Source: Nansenia antarctica
Taxonomy: Eukaryota > Chordata > Actinopteri > Argentiniformes > Microstomatidae
Direction of reading: 5' to 3'
DNA: 64,000 nucleotides
NCBI GenBank assembly: GCA_963989245.1
Contig: OZ022351.1
Coordinates: forward strand, 21,510,616-21,574,615
Both the position numbers and the translations under genes were made by a program. The notes under the pieces were generated by a model. It was given only the letters and a program-made list of their open reading frames with translations, was not told the DNA's origin and searched no databases. How positions within the stretch are numbered: position 1 is the first letter of the stretch; the number at the start of each line of letters is the position of its first letter. Below are positions 13,165 through 25,100 of the stretch, piece by piece.

Positions 13165-16100
13165 GCATAATATTAATATAGTTCAGTAATTATTCTCTAT
13201 GAAGGAGAAAGAGATTGGAGGCAGACATGGCTATTAAGAGGCGTCAAACGTAACGTTGCAGAAAGGTGAAATAGCCATGGGCTCTAACGCTGGCGGCCAG
13301 TGTTCCTCAGGTTTTGATGCGAGTAAAAACATTTACCGTATTTTCCGCCCTATAAGGCGCACCGGAGTATAAGGCGCACCTTCAATGAATGGCCTATTTT
13401 AGAAATTTTTTCATATACAAGGCGCACCGGCTTATAAGGCGCACCGGCTTATAAGGCGCATAGAATAGATACTGCAGTCAAACGTTTGACTGGGGTTGCG
13501 TTACGCCCAAGCTCCACCTACTGCGTTGCGTCACCTCTCCATCGGTGTTGTGTCAACTTCCCGTTGTCCAAGCTCCACCTGAGCGTTGTCACCATCAACG
13601 TTCTACCTGCTCCACTGTCAAAAATATATATTTTTCCACCTCAAGTATCAGCCGTTCGTCATCCATTTTTGCAACAAGCGTCAAGGACCTGCGGTGATTC
13701 ACAGCTGACTCGCGTGAATAGCAATTCGCAATAGCTGCAACCACGAGATATAGAGTAGTTAGCTACAAGCATTTTCAATCTGCTATTATCTCTATTAGTG
13801 GATTAACCGCTGTGGTGATTTAACAGCTGATAAAAATACATCAAGTAGACTACAAACAGAGCAAAACAACACCAGAAAACAACCAATAGGCTATCCAATT
13901 ATAACCAACAACCAATATGTGACAGCTCCTGGTGAAATGTGCAACGTACTTTTTCAGTTTTTACACATGCTTAAACTACAGATTGTAAGCTTTCAAATGA
14001 TGTGTCATACATTCAAATCAGAGAAAGATTGAACACGACAGGCGTATTTGAATGTTGGTTCATCCACAACAAACGCTGCTAGCGGCTAACAGCTAACAAA
14101 ACACATCGCTACGAAGGTCTAAACTGTATTTTAATAACATGACAACATACTGGGAGAACATCGACATGCTAAAAACACATAACTACACATAACTAGATGA
14201 ACACACAGTTCTTGCTTTTGAACACGAGCTAAAACGAAAGTATGTTTACAAATCAACCCTCCCTTACCGGTAGCCTCCGGCAAACGAGAATAATGAATCC
14301 AATACACAAATGATAAGTGTTTAGTGATCGTTAAACTGTTGTTTATTATATCGAGTGGGTACTTTAAAACTTCAAGTTGAAAGCACCAAGAATCTCACTT
14401 TGTTCCCTCGGAAACTCTGTTTAGTCTAATTTACTTGGGGTCTTGTGGTGTGGGACTGTGTAAGCACAACACCGGTGTTTACTGATTACCGTAATGCTGC
14501 AAGCGGTGTGAGTGTCCGAATTGAACAGTTGGGTGAGTACGGCATCCATTCAGAGCACATGATAGAATAACAATAGCATGTAGTGCCGAGAGACGGGAGT
14601 CGGAGGCGGCGTATTAAATGTCACAGCTAGACGTTTATTGACAGACATGAACCAGTTGTTATCACACACTTAAAACAGGAACTAAAACTCAGTACCACCC
14701 ACTTAACCCTCCGTACGGAACAATACTCCCAACTATTAGTTCCGGGGGTGAATTATGTTAACCCACCACAAGCATAGCATTCGCGGAGATTCCAAGATGG
14801 CGGCCGTCGTTTACTGATTACCGTAATGCTGCAAGCGGTGCGGCTTTGTAGTTTACCAGTCGTACTGAAACATTGTATTATTATTAAAAAAAAAATATTG
14901 GTCATGTAATTTTTACATTTTGATCCATATATAAGGCGCACCGGGTTATAAGGCGCACTGTCGTTTTTTTTTTTTTTGGGACTTTTAAGTGCGCCTTATA
15001 GGGCGGAAAATACGGTAATTGGTCCCTGTTTTCTGAGAGTCTGAGGCTGAACAGCTATACAATGCGGGCGCCGCTCCAATGCGACTGTCGGTATTAGCGG
15101 CATGGCTTTTTTCTGTTCTGCATTATTGTTGTTAGCCTCATTTATTTATTCAGAAGGAGAAATTCATGAGGACTAATACCAGATTTTTTCTTCTTCTCAC
15201 TGTTAAAGGTGTTTTTTGGGGCGTTATATTAACTGATTTCTTGCCGATGATCCATGGCTGCCTTTGTGAATGTCGGCACAGATCGAAAAATCTATTATTC
15301 GTTCATAGCACCCACCGATTAGTATTCGGAAAATAAAATAAATAGAGTTATGCACATCCCTACTCTCTACCTGAGCTGATGGAGTTGGACGGCCTGGAGC
15401 TGGGTCCTCCGCGGCCCCGCCCTCCTGCGTTGGTCCCGCGGCCCCTGCCGCCGCCACCACGGCGGGAGCCCCTCTCGTCTCCGCCCACGCCGCGGGGCCG
15501 CTGGTCTCGCTCGTTCAGGTCCTCTGACTCCGAGGCGTTGGACTGCTCGGAGTTAGTGCCTGTGTGTGACGCACACACACCCAAATGAATGGTAAATGGA
15601 CTGCCTTATATAGCACATTACTCCAAAGCGCTTTACAATGGCCTCTCATTCACCCATTCACACACACACATTCACACACCAATGGTGGCAAGCTACCATG
15701 CAAGGCTTTGGGGTTCAGCGTCTTGCCCAAGGACACTTCGACATGTGGCCAGGCGGGGTTTGAACCGCCAATCTAGTAGTTTACCCCACCCTCCCACCTC
15801 CCCTCCCTTCTCCTCACCATATCCAGAGTACTGGTTGTTGGGGGTCCTGCGGCCACGCCCGCGGCCCCCGTAGGTGCGGGAGGTGTGGAGGGAGTTGCTG
15901 CTCTCGTCCGTTAGGTAGCCCTTCTCCCTCTCCCCAGGCCCGGCGCCCCCGACCCGGTTAGCGGGGGCCCGGTAGCCCACCCCGATCTGACGGAGCTGCT
16001 CGTCGATCTGCAGCCGCTCCAGACGCAGCTGCTCCACTTCCTGGTATGGTGGGGGGGACGGAGAGAGAGAGGGAGAGAGAGATGGTACATGTAAGAATAC

Positions 16101-19100
16101 ATAGGTACATAGAACATACACCCAGTCACCGGATCTGAACCCAACAGAACTTCTTTGAGATGTGGTAGAACAGGAGATTCACAGCTTGAAAGTGCACCTG
16201 AAAAATCTGCAGGAAACCCACGATGCAATCATGTCATCAGGGACCAGAATAAAGTGCTCGGTGAGTGAAACACAGTCACTGAAACACTTATTTGGAACAC
16301 TATACTAATACCTTCCTTTGCTCTCAACAGCCTCAATTCATGTTAGAAACATTCCTTTGAGATTCTGGTCTATGATGACATGATTGTATCACGCAATTCC
16401 TGCAGATTTTTCAGGTGCACTTTCAATCGGCGAATATCCCGTTCTACCACATCTCAAAGGTGTTATAGCGGATTCAGATCCGGTGACTGGGAAGGCCACT
16501 GAAGAACACTGAACTCATTGTCATGAAACAGGTTTTAGATGACTTTTGCTTTGTGACATGGTGCATTATCATGCTGGAATTAGCCATTAGAAGATAGGTA
16601 CATTGTAACCATGAAGGTGATGCACATGGTCAGCAACAATACTCAAATAGTCTGTGGCATTCAAGAGACGATTGATTGGTATTAACGGGCGCAAAGTGTG
16701 CCAAGAAAACATTGCCCACACCAGGGCTTGACATTAAGCTTTTTCAGGTACTTGTCCTTCGGACAAGTGAACTTATCTTTTACTTGTCCTAGAGCTCAAG
16801 TTACTTGTCCAAATCCAAAGATTTTGAAAAAGCAATAATATGAATAATAATATATTATACTCTCACCGGCCACTTCATTAGGTACACCTTTTCAACTGCT
16901 TGTTAACGCAAATACGTTAGCCAATCATGTGGCAGCAACTCAATGCATTTAGGCATGTAGACATGGTCAAGACGATCTGCTGAAGTTCAAACCAGCATCA
17001 GAATGGGAAATAAAGGTGATTTAAGTGACTTTGAACCTGGCATGGTTGTTGGTGCCAGACGGGCTGTTGCGTGATATTATAGTGTCAATATGGACCAAAA
17101 TCTCTGAGGAATGTTTCCAGCACCTTGTTGAATCTATGCCACGAAGAATTAAGGCAGTTCTGAAGGCAAAAGAGGGGGTCCAAACCCAAGGTGTGCCTAA
17201 TGAAGTGGCCAGTGAGTGTATGTGTATGCAAATAACACATTTGACTACTATTGATTTGAGAATGATGTATCCTTCATTTTCAAATGTATTCATTAAACAA
17301 TATTTTGTAATTATTTAAAAACGTAGGGGTAATCAGTGATTACCCTAACCATAACCCTTTTAGATTAAGATTGGCCACAAAAGGGATGAATATATAGGAA
17401 TATTTACATATTTTTTTACATAATATGTAACTACAGTCCCTCCCCAATGGAAGCAATCTTATTTGCTAGCCTTTGGATCATGGGCGTCAGCAGCTTTTTG
17501 AATGTGGGGGGGCCACTTATTTTTTGGGGGGTCTGGGGGTCCTCCCCCCGAAATTTTTTAAATAGTAGATTCAATTTCCTGCATTCTGGTGCGTTTTACA
17601 CCCAAATAATCTCCCTCTTTCTTTGTTTTTCCTTGGAGCTGGCATGGTCTGCAATTACTGACTACTATTATGTTTTGGTTTAACTCACAGAGGCCTGACA
17701 CTGACACTTGGGTACTTTATTAAATATGAAGATTCAAAAAGAATCAAAGAGTGAATTAGAAAAGAATGAGGTAACTTTGAGTCAACAAATTGAATAAAAA
17801 GTTATGAGGAAACATAAAATATGTACCTAGGCTACTCAGAGCCTATTACAATCAAACGTAGCCCTCTTCAGTGCATTGCAGAACATACAACTATAACAAA
17901 AAAAATAATCAAAGAGTGAATTAGAAAAGAATGAGGTAACTTTGAGTCAACAAATTGAAAAAAAAGTTATGAGGAAACATAAAATATGTACCTAGGCTAC
18001 TCAGAGCCTATTACAATCAAACGTAGCCCTCTTCAGTGCATTGCAGAACATTCAACTATAACTCAATACAACCTGTTAAAGACTTGCTTTTACTCCATTC
18101 TTTCCCCAAAATTTCAAAGATTCCCCTTTTTGTCCTTTCATTAAATGTTCCATATCTCCTCCTATAATCATATTTCTCCTCTATTATCTGTACCATGCAT
18201 ACAGCAGGATTTCTACAATTAGAACATAAGACATCATACAAAGGCTCCAAAAGTGTGACCTCTTTTGTCATTTGCAGACACAAATGACTGGCAAATCTCC
18301 TTTAAGTCAAGTTTGTCAAGATGCTCTTGGTGGATGTGGCAAACAGCCACATTGTTCAAGCGCTTTTGAGACATTGAAGAGCGCAGCCACGTCTTGAGCC
18401 TTCTTAAGGCACTAAAACTTCTCTCAGCCTCTGCTGAGGAACATGGCACAACAAGAAGAAGCCTGACCAACACCTCTACTTGAGTGAACAGACCTCGAAC
18501 CTCTGGCAGCATAGCTCTCAGTGTATCCACCACTTCACTGACTGTGCTGCAGGGATACTGAAGTTTGAACATGGCTAGCTGTACCTCCAATGAATGAAGG
18601 TCTAGTTCTGGGTACGAACGACCACATCCACATCCTCCACCTTTCCAGTTATTAACACTCTTTCCAGTAGACTGAGTGTTTCGAAGCTGCTTTGGTCAAA
18701 GCGCCTTGTCAGCTGGATCTCCACTACATCCAGCATTTTAAAGAATTCTATCCTGTAGAACTCCTCAGGGGAGGTAGGCCTAAATGCTGGTGCATTTCCT
18801 GTGAAGCGCTTTGGGGGTCTCCGGATATGAGGAGTCTGGATAGCCTCTATGTCCAACTCCTGGATCATGTCACAGGCTTTGGTGTATATCTGATGAAATT
18901 TTTCATCACATCTCTTTACCCGAATTGTGTTTTTCACACAATCAACCGCAGCCAGCATCCCTGAGACACTCACTGTCTTGCTTTGAAGGGAGCGGTTGAG
19001 ACATTCAAGTTCTTTTAGAACTTCAAGGGCCATAATCAGGCTAAGCAAAACCTGCCCCTTCTGAAACCTCTCCAGAAGCCCTCTTGCAGTTATGCAAGTG

Positions 19101-22100
19101 TCAGAGGAGCCATGTGCCATTTCCTCAAGACTGACCAAAATATTTTCGTATTGGTCTACAACTGCCTGGATAGCTACCACCCTCATGAGCCATCGTGTGG
19201 GGCAGAGGGGCCTCAGAGTTCTGAAACTCCCTGCTTCCGACTGGGCAACCTCCTTAAATATTGTTTTGTATTTCCCTGATAGATGGTACAGATTGCCAAG
19301 TTTGTGGACTAAATCCAGCGCATCAGACACAATAGTGCTTGTGCTACAGGCTGTCTGAGTCACCAGATTAATGCAATGAGGACCACAATGAACGTAGAGA
19401 GCAAGAGGTTGTGTTTCTTTTATGACTGCCTGAACGCCTTTAGCTCCACCTGCCATATTGGCTGCCCCATCATAGCTCTGCCCGCGAAGGCAGGATGAGG
19501 GCAGGTTCAATCGAAGGAGGACATCCAACTCTTTCCCTGTTGTTGAGGAGACTTGATAGAGGCCCAAAAACTCCTCATGAGGTAGCAAATCACTATCTAC
19601 ATAGCGTAGGCATATGGCCTCTTGTTCATTCCCAGACAAATCTTGTACTCCATCAATAATGATGGAGTACATGAGTGTGGACACCTCATGTATTTCCTTT
19701 GATATATTTCTCAGAACGGAGTTGCCCATAATAGTTAGCATCTCATTCTGCATTTCTGGACTTGTGTAATGGTGACAAACCTTACTGAGCCAACGCTTTA
19801 GAACCTCATCATCCGCTGCTCTAAGCTTCAGTAGCTGAACAAAGTTTCCCCCATCACTCTCATGTCCACGTAATGCTAGACCCTGACGGGCAAGTAAACA
19901 AACTGATTGCATTATTTTCAGCAAACAAGATCTGGCCTCTCTTTGCTGCTGCATCTTAACTGATGATAACTGTGTTTCTATTGTCCTGTGAAGGTGTGTG
20001 TGAGTTGTAACAGCAACTTTGTGTGCATGACTATTTTCATGGGCTCGAAATTTTTCAATGGCCTTTTTCCAGTTTTTAAAACCAGAAACCACAAAGGCTA
20101 GATCCACATTTTTCGCAAGAGGGCTTGCCTGCCTTTTGAATGCTTCTTTACAATAGAAACAAAACACGCCCCCAGCATTTGGCACATAATGAACCCAAGG
20201 AAAGTCCCTAAACCATTTTTCCTGAAAGGTAAGAGTCTTGTTCAGCAGACGTTGGGGTGGAATGACTCTCGGGTCAGGTTGATTTGCCTTGTGGTACACA
20301 TCCTCTCCCTCGTCTCTCTCAGGCTGGCTCCTCTCACCCTCCTCTCTCTCAGGCTGGCTCCTCTCACCCTCGTCTCTCTCAGACTGGCTTCTCTCACCCT
20401 CCTCTTTCAACATCCCTCTCTCTTGCATCTCCATCAGAATGGGTCTCTCTCTCTTCATTCTCAATGTTTCCCTCCCTCTCTTCTGTATCTAATGTCTCCT
20501 GTTCCTAGAAATTAAAATAAGAATGAAATTGTCCATTCATTTAATTTGATTATCAATTTTCATAATTCACAGTAAACTTTGATGCTTTCAGGCATGCTAA
20601 ATTATGCCTTTGCAAAAGTTGGTATAGCCTGAGGGACTGGGCATTAGAAGATTGTGAAAATATTATTATTATTAATAATAATAATAATATTTAATAATAA
20701 TAATAAGCAATGCTAAATTTTCCTTAACTGCCTGTCACCTTTAAGCACTTACCTCAGCAACAGAGCTGTCTCCACTGCCCCTGCCTGCTGCCCCTGCCTC
20801 TGACTCACTCTCACTGTCTCAACCACCTATATCAGGAGAAATGGGGATGCATTGAGCACTTGTTCATATTGTTTTTCTCTAATAGAACATTTGACATAGA
20901 AATACAATCATCAATACAAAAAATACAATCACAAGCATTTTAGAAATAGAAAAATAAATGGAGCAGGTGTTTTCTTCTTATTTTTTAACCCTAGCTCAAG
21001 CAATCAGATGCAAAATTGATTCTTTGGGTGGGTGCAATGGCCAAATTAAATAGTGCAAATGCTCAGGGCAATGAACACGGGCAGTAGATGCAATAATGAC
21101 AGGACAGGTAAGCACTGTGAGGTGTTTGTCGCCATTCTGTGCTTTTGATGATATTTCGCCTGTGTCTGTTCTGCATTTAAACATGTCTAACTGCACTAGT
21201 AATGCCTAACAAAACTGCTAGTGCCATATAGCTGATCTAGCTCGTATTTGGTTGCTAGTAGGCTATGCTAATTCTATTGCTAATACAGAGAATGTCTCAT
21301 AAGGTGCTAACATTCTTATCAGAAAAGCTGGCTGTGTTTGACCTTGGGAGAACGCAATGTTGCTGTTTGGCCACTCACGGGAAAACTTGGATGACTTTGA
21401 CTTACTTTTCTCTTCTTAGAAAAAAAAATCCTTATATCCATCTTGGTGGATGATCTAAATATCGTCTTGCCTCAGTCTGAATGTTTTGAATCTGCGTGCG
21501 TGTCTGATGCTGCCGTGTTAAAAACAGAAGTAAAACGCGGAGTGGATTTCTGGATATGGGCAATCCCCTACTCATAAAGTGGAACAGATTTGATTGTGAA
21601 GCAATGAAAATAACGCTGACCAGTCATGCAACATATTTTTGATGGCAAATGTGGGGGGGTCCAAACGACCTTGTTTCAAAGGTGGGGGGGACACGTCCCC
21701 CCCCAAATATATGGTGGTGACGCCCATGCTTTGGATAGTATCCTATATTCAAATTGAGAAATCTATCATTAGTGTCATTCTGAAGTTCGTATTGCGATGT
21801 GCTGGTCTTAAAACTTCAAACCTAAAATATACGATCGCATCGATCTACATGAAAATAAGCGGCATTGAGAAGAAGCGAATATGCGCATGTTCACGTGAAT
21901 GGCACTAGTGACAGGAGACCCACAACACTATGGCTGCGTTTGTAAACTCGCTCTGGAATCTGATCAGCACTCATGGAATGCCTTTTGTCCAATCAAATTA
22001 CTTGGTCTCTTTATGACGTTGAACGCAGTGTGCGCTCTGAGCGAATTGACGAACTATGACGATAACGAACTACGAGAGACTGAAACAGCGAGAATGAGGC

Positions 22101-25100
22101 GCGGCATCGCTTTGCTTGCTTTTTTTTTTTTTACTATTCAGATCGGAAGGAGAAATTAATGTTTGCAGATATTAATACATATTGATTAGTTTTTTTGTTT
22201 TGACTTGTCCATCGGACAACTGCAGGAGGAAGTCCACTCGTCCAAACATAAAATGTACTTGTCCCGGACAAGCGGACAAGCCTTAATGTCGAGCCCTGCA
22301 CACCATTTATTTTTTCTGAGTGGGGCAGTCCCACTCATATTCTTCATTTGATTGGACATATCTAGTGAAGACAGACAGGAAAGTAAGGAGAAGAAGGGAG
22401 AGAGGGCATGTCAGCAGGGCATGGGCCGATTCGAACCCATGCCGACATGGGCATATGTGTGCACTGTAGACCGCGGTGCTAGACCACTGGACCACCCCAG
22501 GCCACTTCCCCACACCATTACACAACCTGAATGAATGAGAAGGTGTACAGGTGTTCCTAATTAAGTGCCCAGTACCTATGTTCTGTTACATAACGTAACA
22601 CATGTTACGACCGAGCGAGAGAGCGTGATTGATTATTGAATATCAATTAATTCTACATTGCTAATGCGTTGGTCTTCATATCGGGATCCGATGTAATTAG
22701 GGATGCACGATATTATCGGCACTGATATTTATCGGCCCGATAATGGGAAATTAATGTTTATCGGTATTTATCGGTTTTATAACATTTTAGCCGATATTTA
22801 GCCGATAATATGAAGCCGTAAATATTTCTGCTTCCGGTTTCCGTGCTCATGCTGCTGCGCCTGCGTACAGGCACGCAGTGTATAGACGACAGCGAAACAT
22901 GAGAGCTTCCCCGGTGTGTCTGACATTCTGCAGAGTTTCTGAGGCAGATAGTGCGTTTGCAATTTGCAACACATGTTCGACAAAAGTTCGGAGAGGAGGG
23001 TCTACGAGTTACAACACAACGAATCTCATAAGTCACCTTAAGATTCACCATTGCAAGCACGCTGTATGGAAGGAATATCAAGCACTAGTAGCCTAGTAGC
23101 CTAGCCGCGAAAAAAAAAGCTGCTGTGCCTATTGAACACGCATTTGTAGTGAGTAATGAGTATCACAACCTACCTCATCCTCATGCACTAAAAGTAGCAT
23201 AGCCCAGCCCTTTTCAGTTGCTTTATTAAGCATACTAGTGTAGCCTACTATGTGCCTTGTGTCATTCTGTTTATCTGCAGACTAAGCAGCCATTTGGCAC
23301 TAGTTTCTGTAAAAGTTCTATACAACTTTTGGTTCTTTAAAAGTCTTTATTTTTGCATTGACTGATGCACTTTATTTATTTATTTTTTGATATTTTATTT
23401 ATGCATTTTCAATTTACAGGGATAGACAAGATGCACTTTATTTTTGACACTTTTTTGATCTAATTACTCTTAGGTGAGCCTTTTTTGTTTTCATAAAAGG
23501 AGGCCAGATCTTGGCTAAAAAAAGCATTGTGCACTGTCTATAACAGATTCTGTTTGTTAGAGGAAATAATAAATGAACATTTGAAGAGTCAGAAGTGTTC
23601 TCTTTGTTGTGTTAACAATAGTGATGTAAGTTAGATTTGGTGAGATCACTATGGAATATTAAATCATCAATCTTTGCTCACTACATAGCCTCACTACAGG
23701 TGTGCATGAACTACAGGTTATCAACTGTGAAATTATATCTGTTCTCATATCGGTTATCATATCGGTTATCGGCCACGAGAAGCGGGTAAACATCGGTATC
23801 GGTAGGAAAAAAATGCATATCGTGCATCCCTAGATGTAATGATTAGACTTTTCTTTCGAAAAATTTGAATACATTTCCGCGTTGTTGTAACCGAATCCAT
23901 TGCGTTGCAGTATTTTGGCTTGACTAGCGAGTTTGTGTTGTGATTCTCAACAACGTTGAAATGTAGTTCCGTGTTTCAATATAAAAGTCTGAACATTTTG
24001 ATTGGTTGCCGGCATGCGGACCAAATTATCAGACTGTCACATTTGGGCAGAGCCTGAGCTCATCAGCATCGTCTAGGCAACAGATCAGACACAGGACCTC
24101 GCCGTGTGGCGTAGTCTGCAGTTTGACGTGATCTTGTGAAGTGACAAGCTCAAAAATAGTTTTTAAAAAAGTGTCTTGATTTGCTTCTTTTCTGCTCTTG
24201 TGGTATATGGGGGGCAGGGAGTGGGGGGTGTTGGGTAGGGAGTAGAGGGTGGGATCAGTGGTGGCGTCGCGGGGCTGGACTAAAGTGCAATGACAGCAGT
24301 TCCTAAGGTGGGGGGGTGGGTGTCACTCCAGAATGCGACAGCTGCCCCCACATAGAACAGCTGAGCCCTAAGGGAGGTGGGTTGAGATGGGTGTGAAGGA
24401 GGGAGGGGGGGTGGGCTGGCTGTGGCTGTTATTTTGGGTTGAGGGTCCAGATATCCTGTAATCTACACTCCAGCCCCTTACCCCTACCTCAACCCAATCC
24501 CTTATACCCTTGAGTGAGGAGGCTATTTATAAAAGCACACGGGGTAAGGGCAAAATTAGCCGCTCTCAGCAGCTTCTCACAGTGGGTGGTGTGAGGGACA
24601 AGTGACCAATTTGGAATGATCTGGCACCCCCCCCCCCCCCCCAAACCCACCCTACAACGAATACTGCGTCTGCCCCTCTCAAATGGCCTACAAGTCCTCC
24701 ATTGACTTGGGCCAGTCATTCACTGCCACGTTACATTGAGAAAAGCCTCCCCTTCGGGCCCCGGCGGGGCTGAGAGAGGACAGTGATGAATCCAGCCAGG
24801 CCGCGGTGACGCTGCTGGAACTGTGAGGCCCTGAGGTACGACTGATACGGAGCAGAGTCGAAGGCAGACTACTGCCCTCTACTGGTGATACTGTGGTGGT
24901 GGTGGTGCTTGTGGTGGTTATGGTTGTTGTTGCAGCCTCACCTCTAGGTAGGCCACATGGTACTCCAGAAGAGCCTGGGCGTTGCTGATGTTCTCTTTAG
25001 TTCCCACGAAGACGAAGGGGACCATGCCCTGAAGAAGAGAAGAGGAGGAGGAGGAAGGTGAGTGAGAGTACTGGTGGACTAGCTTGAGTGGAGGGCACAT

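Larger units (their letters stand above)
16722..22298. mobile_element. Outer hAT element (CAGGGCTTGACATTAAG ends)
   Basis: Inverted ends are CAGGGCTTGACATTAAG and CTTAATGTCGAGCCCTG, with repeated GGACAAGT motifs just inside. The right flank CACACCAT matches a left flank ending CACAC, an imperfect 8-bp duplication. Without the inner hAT it is about 1.3 kb and has no transposase. Confidence 0.75.

Noticed and set aside
20189..20515. Plus-strand S/L-rich frames
   Set aside because: They are the antisense of the ERSQ-repeat leader of the hAT transposase.
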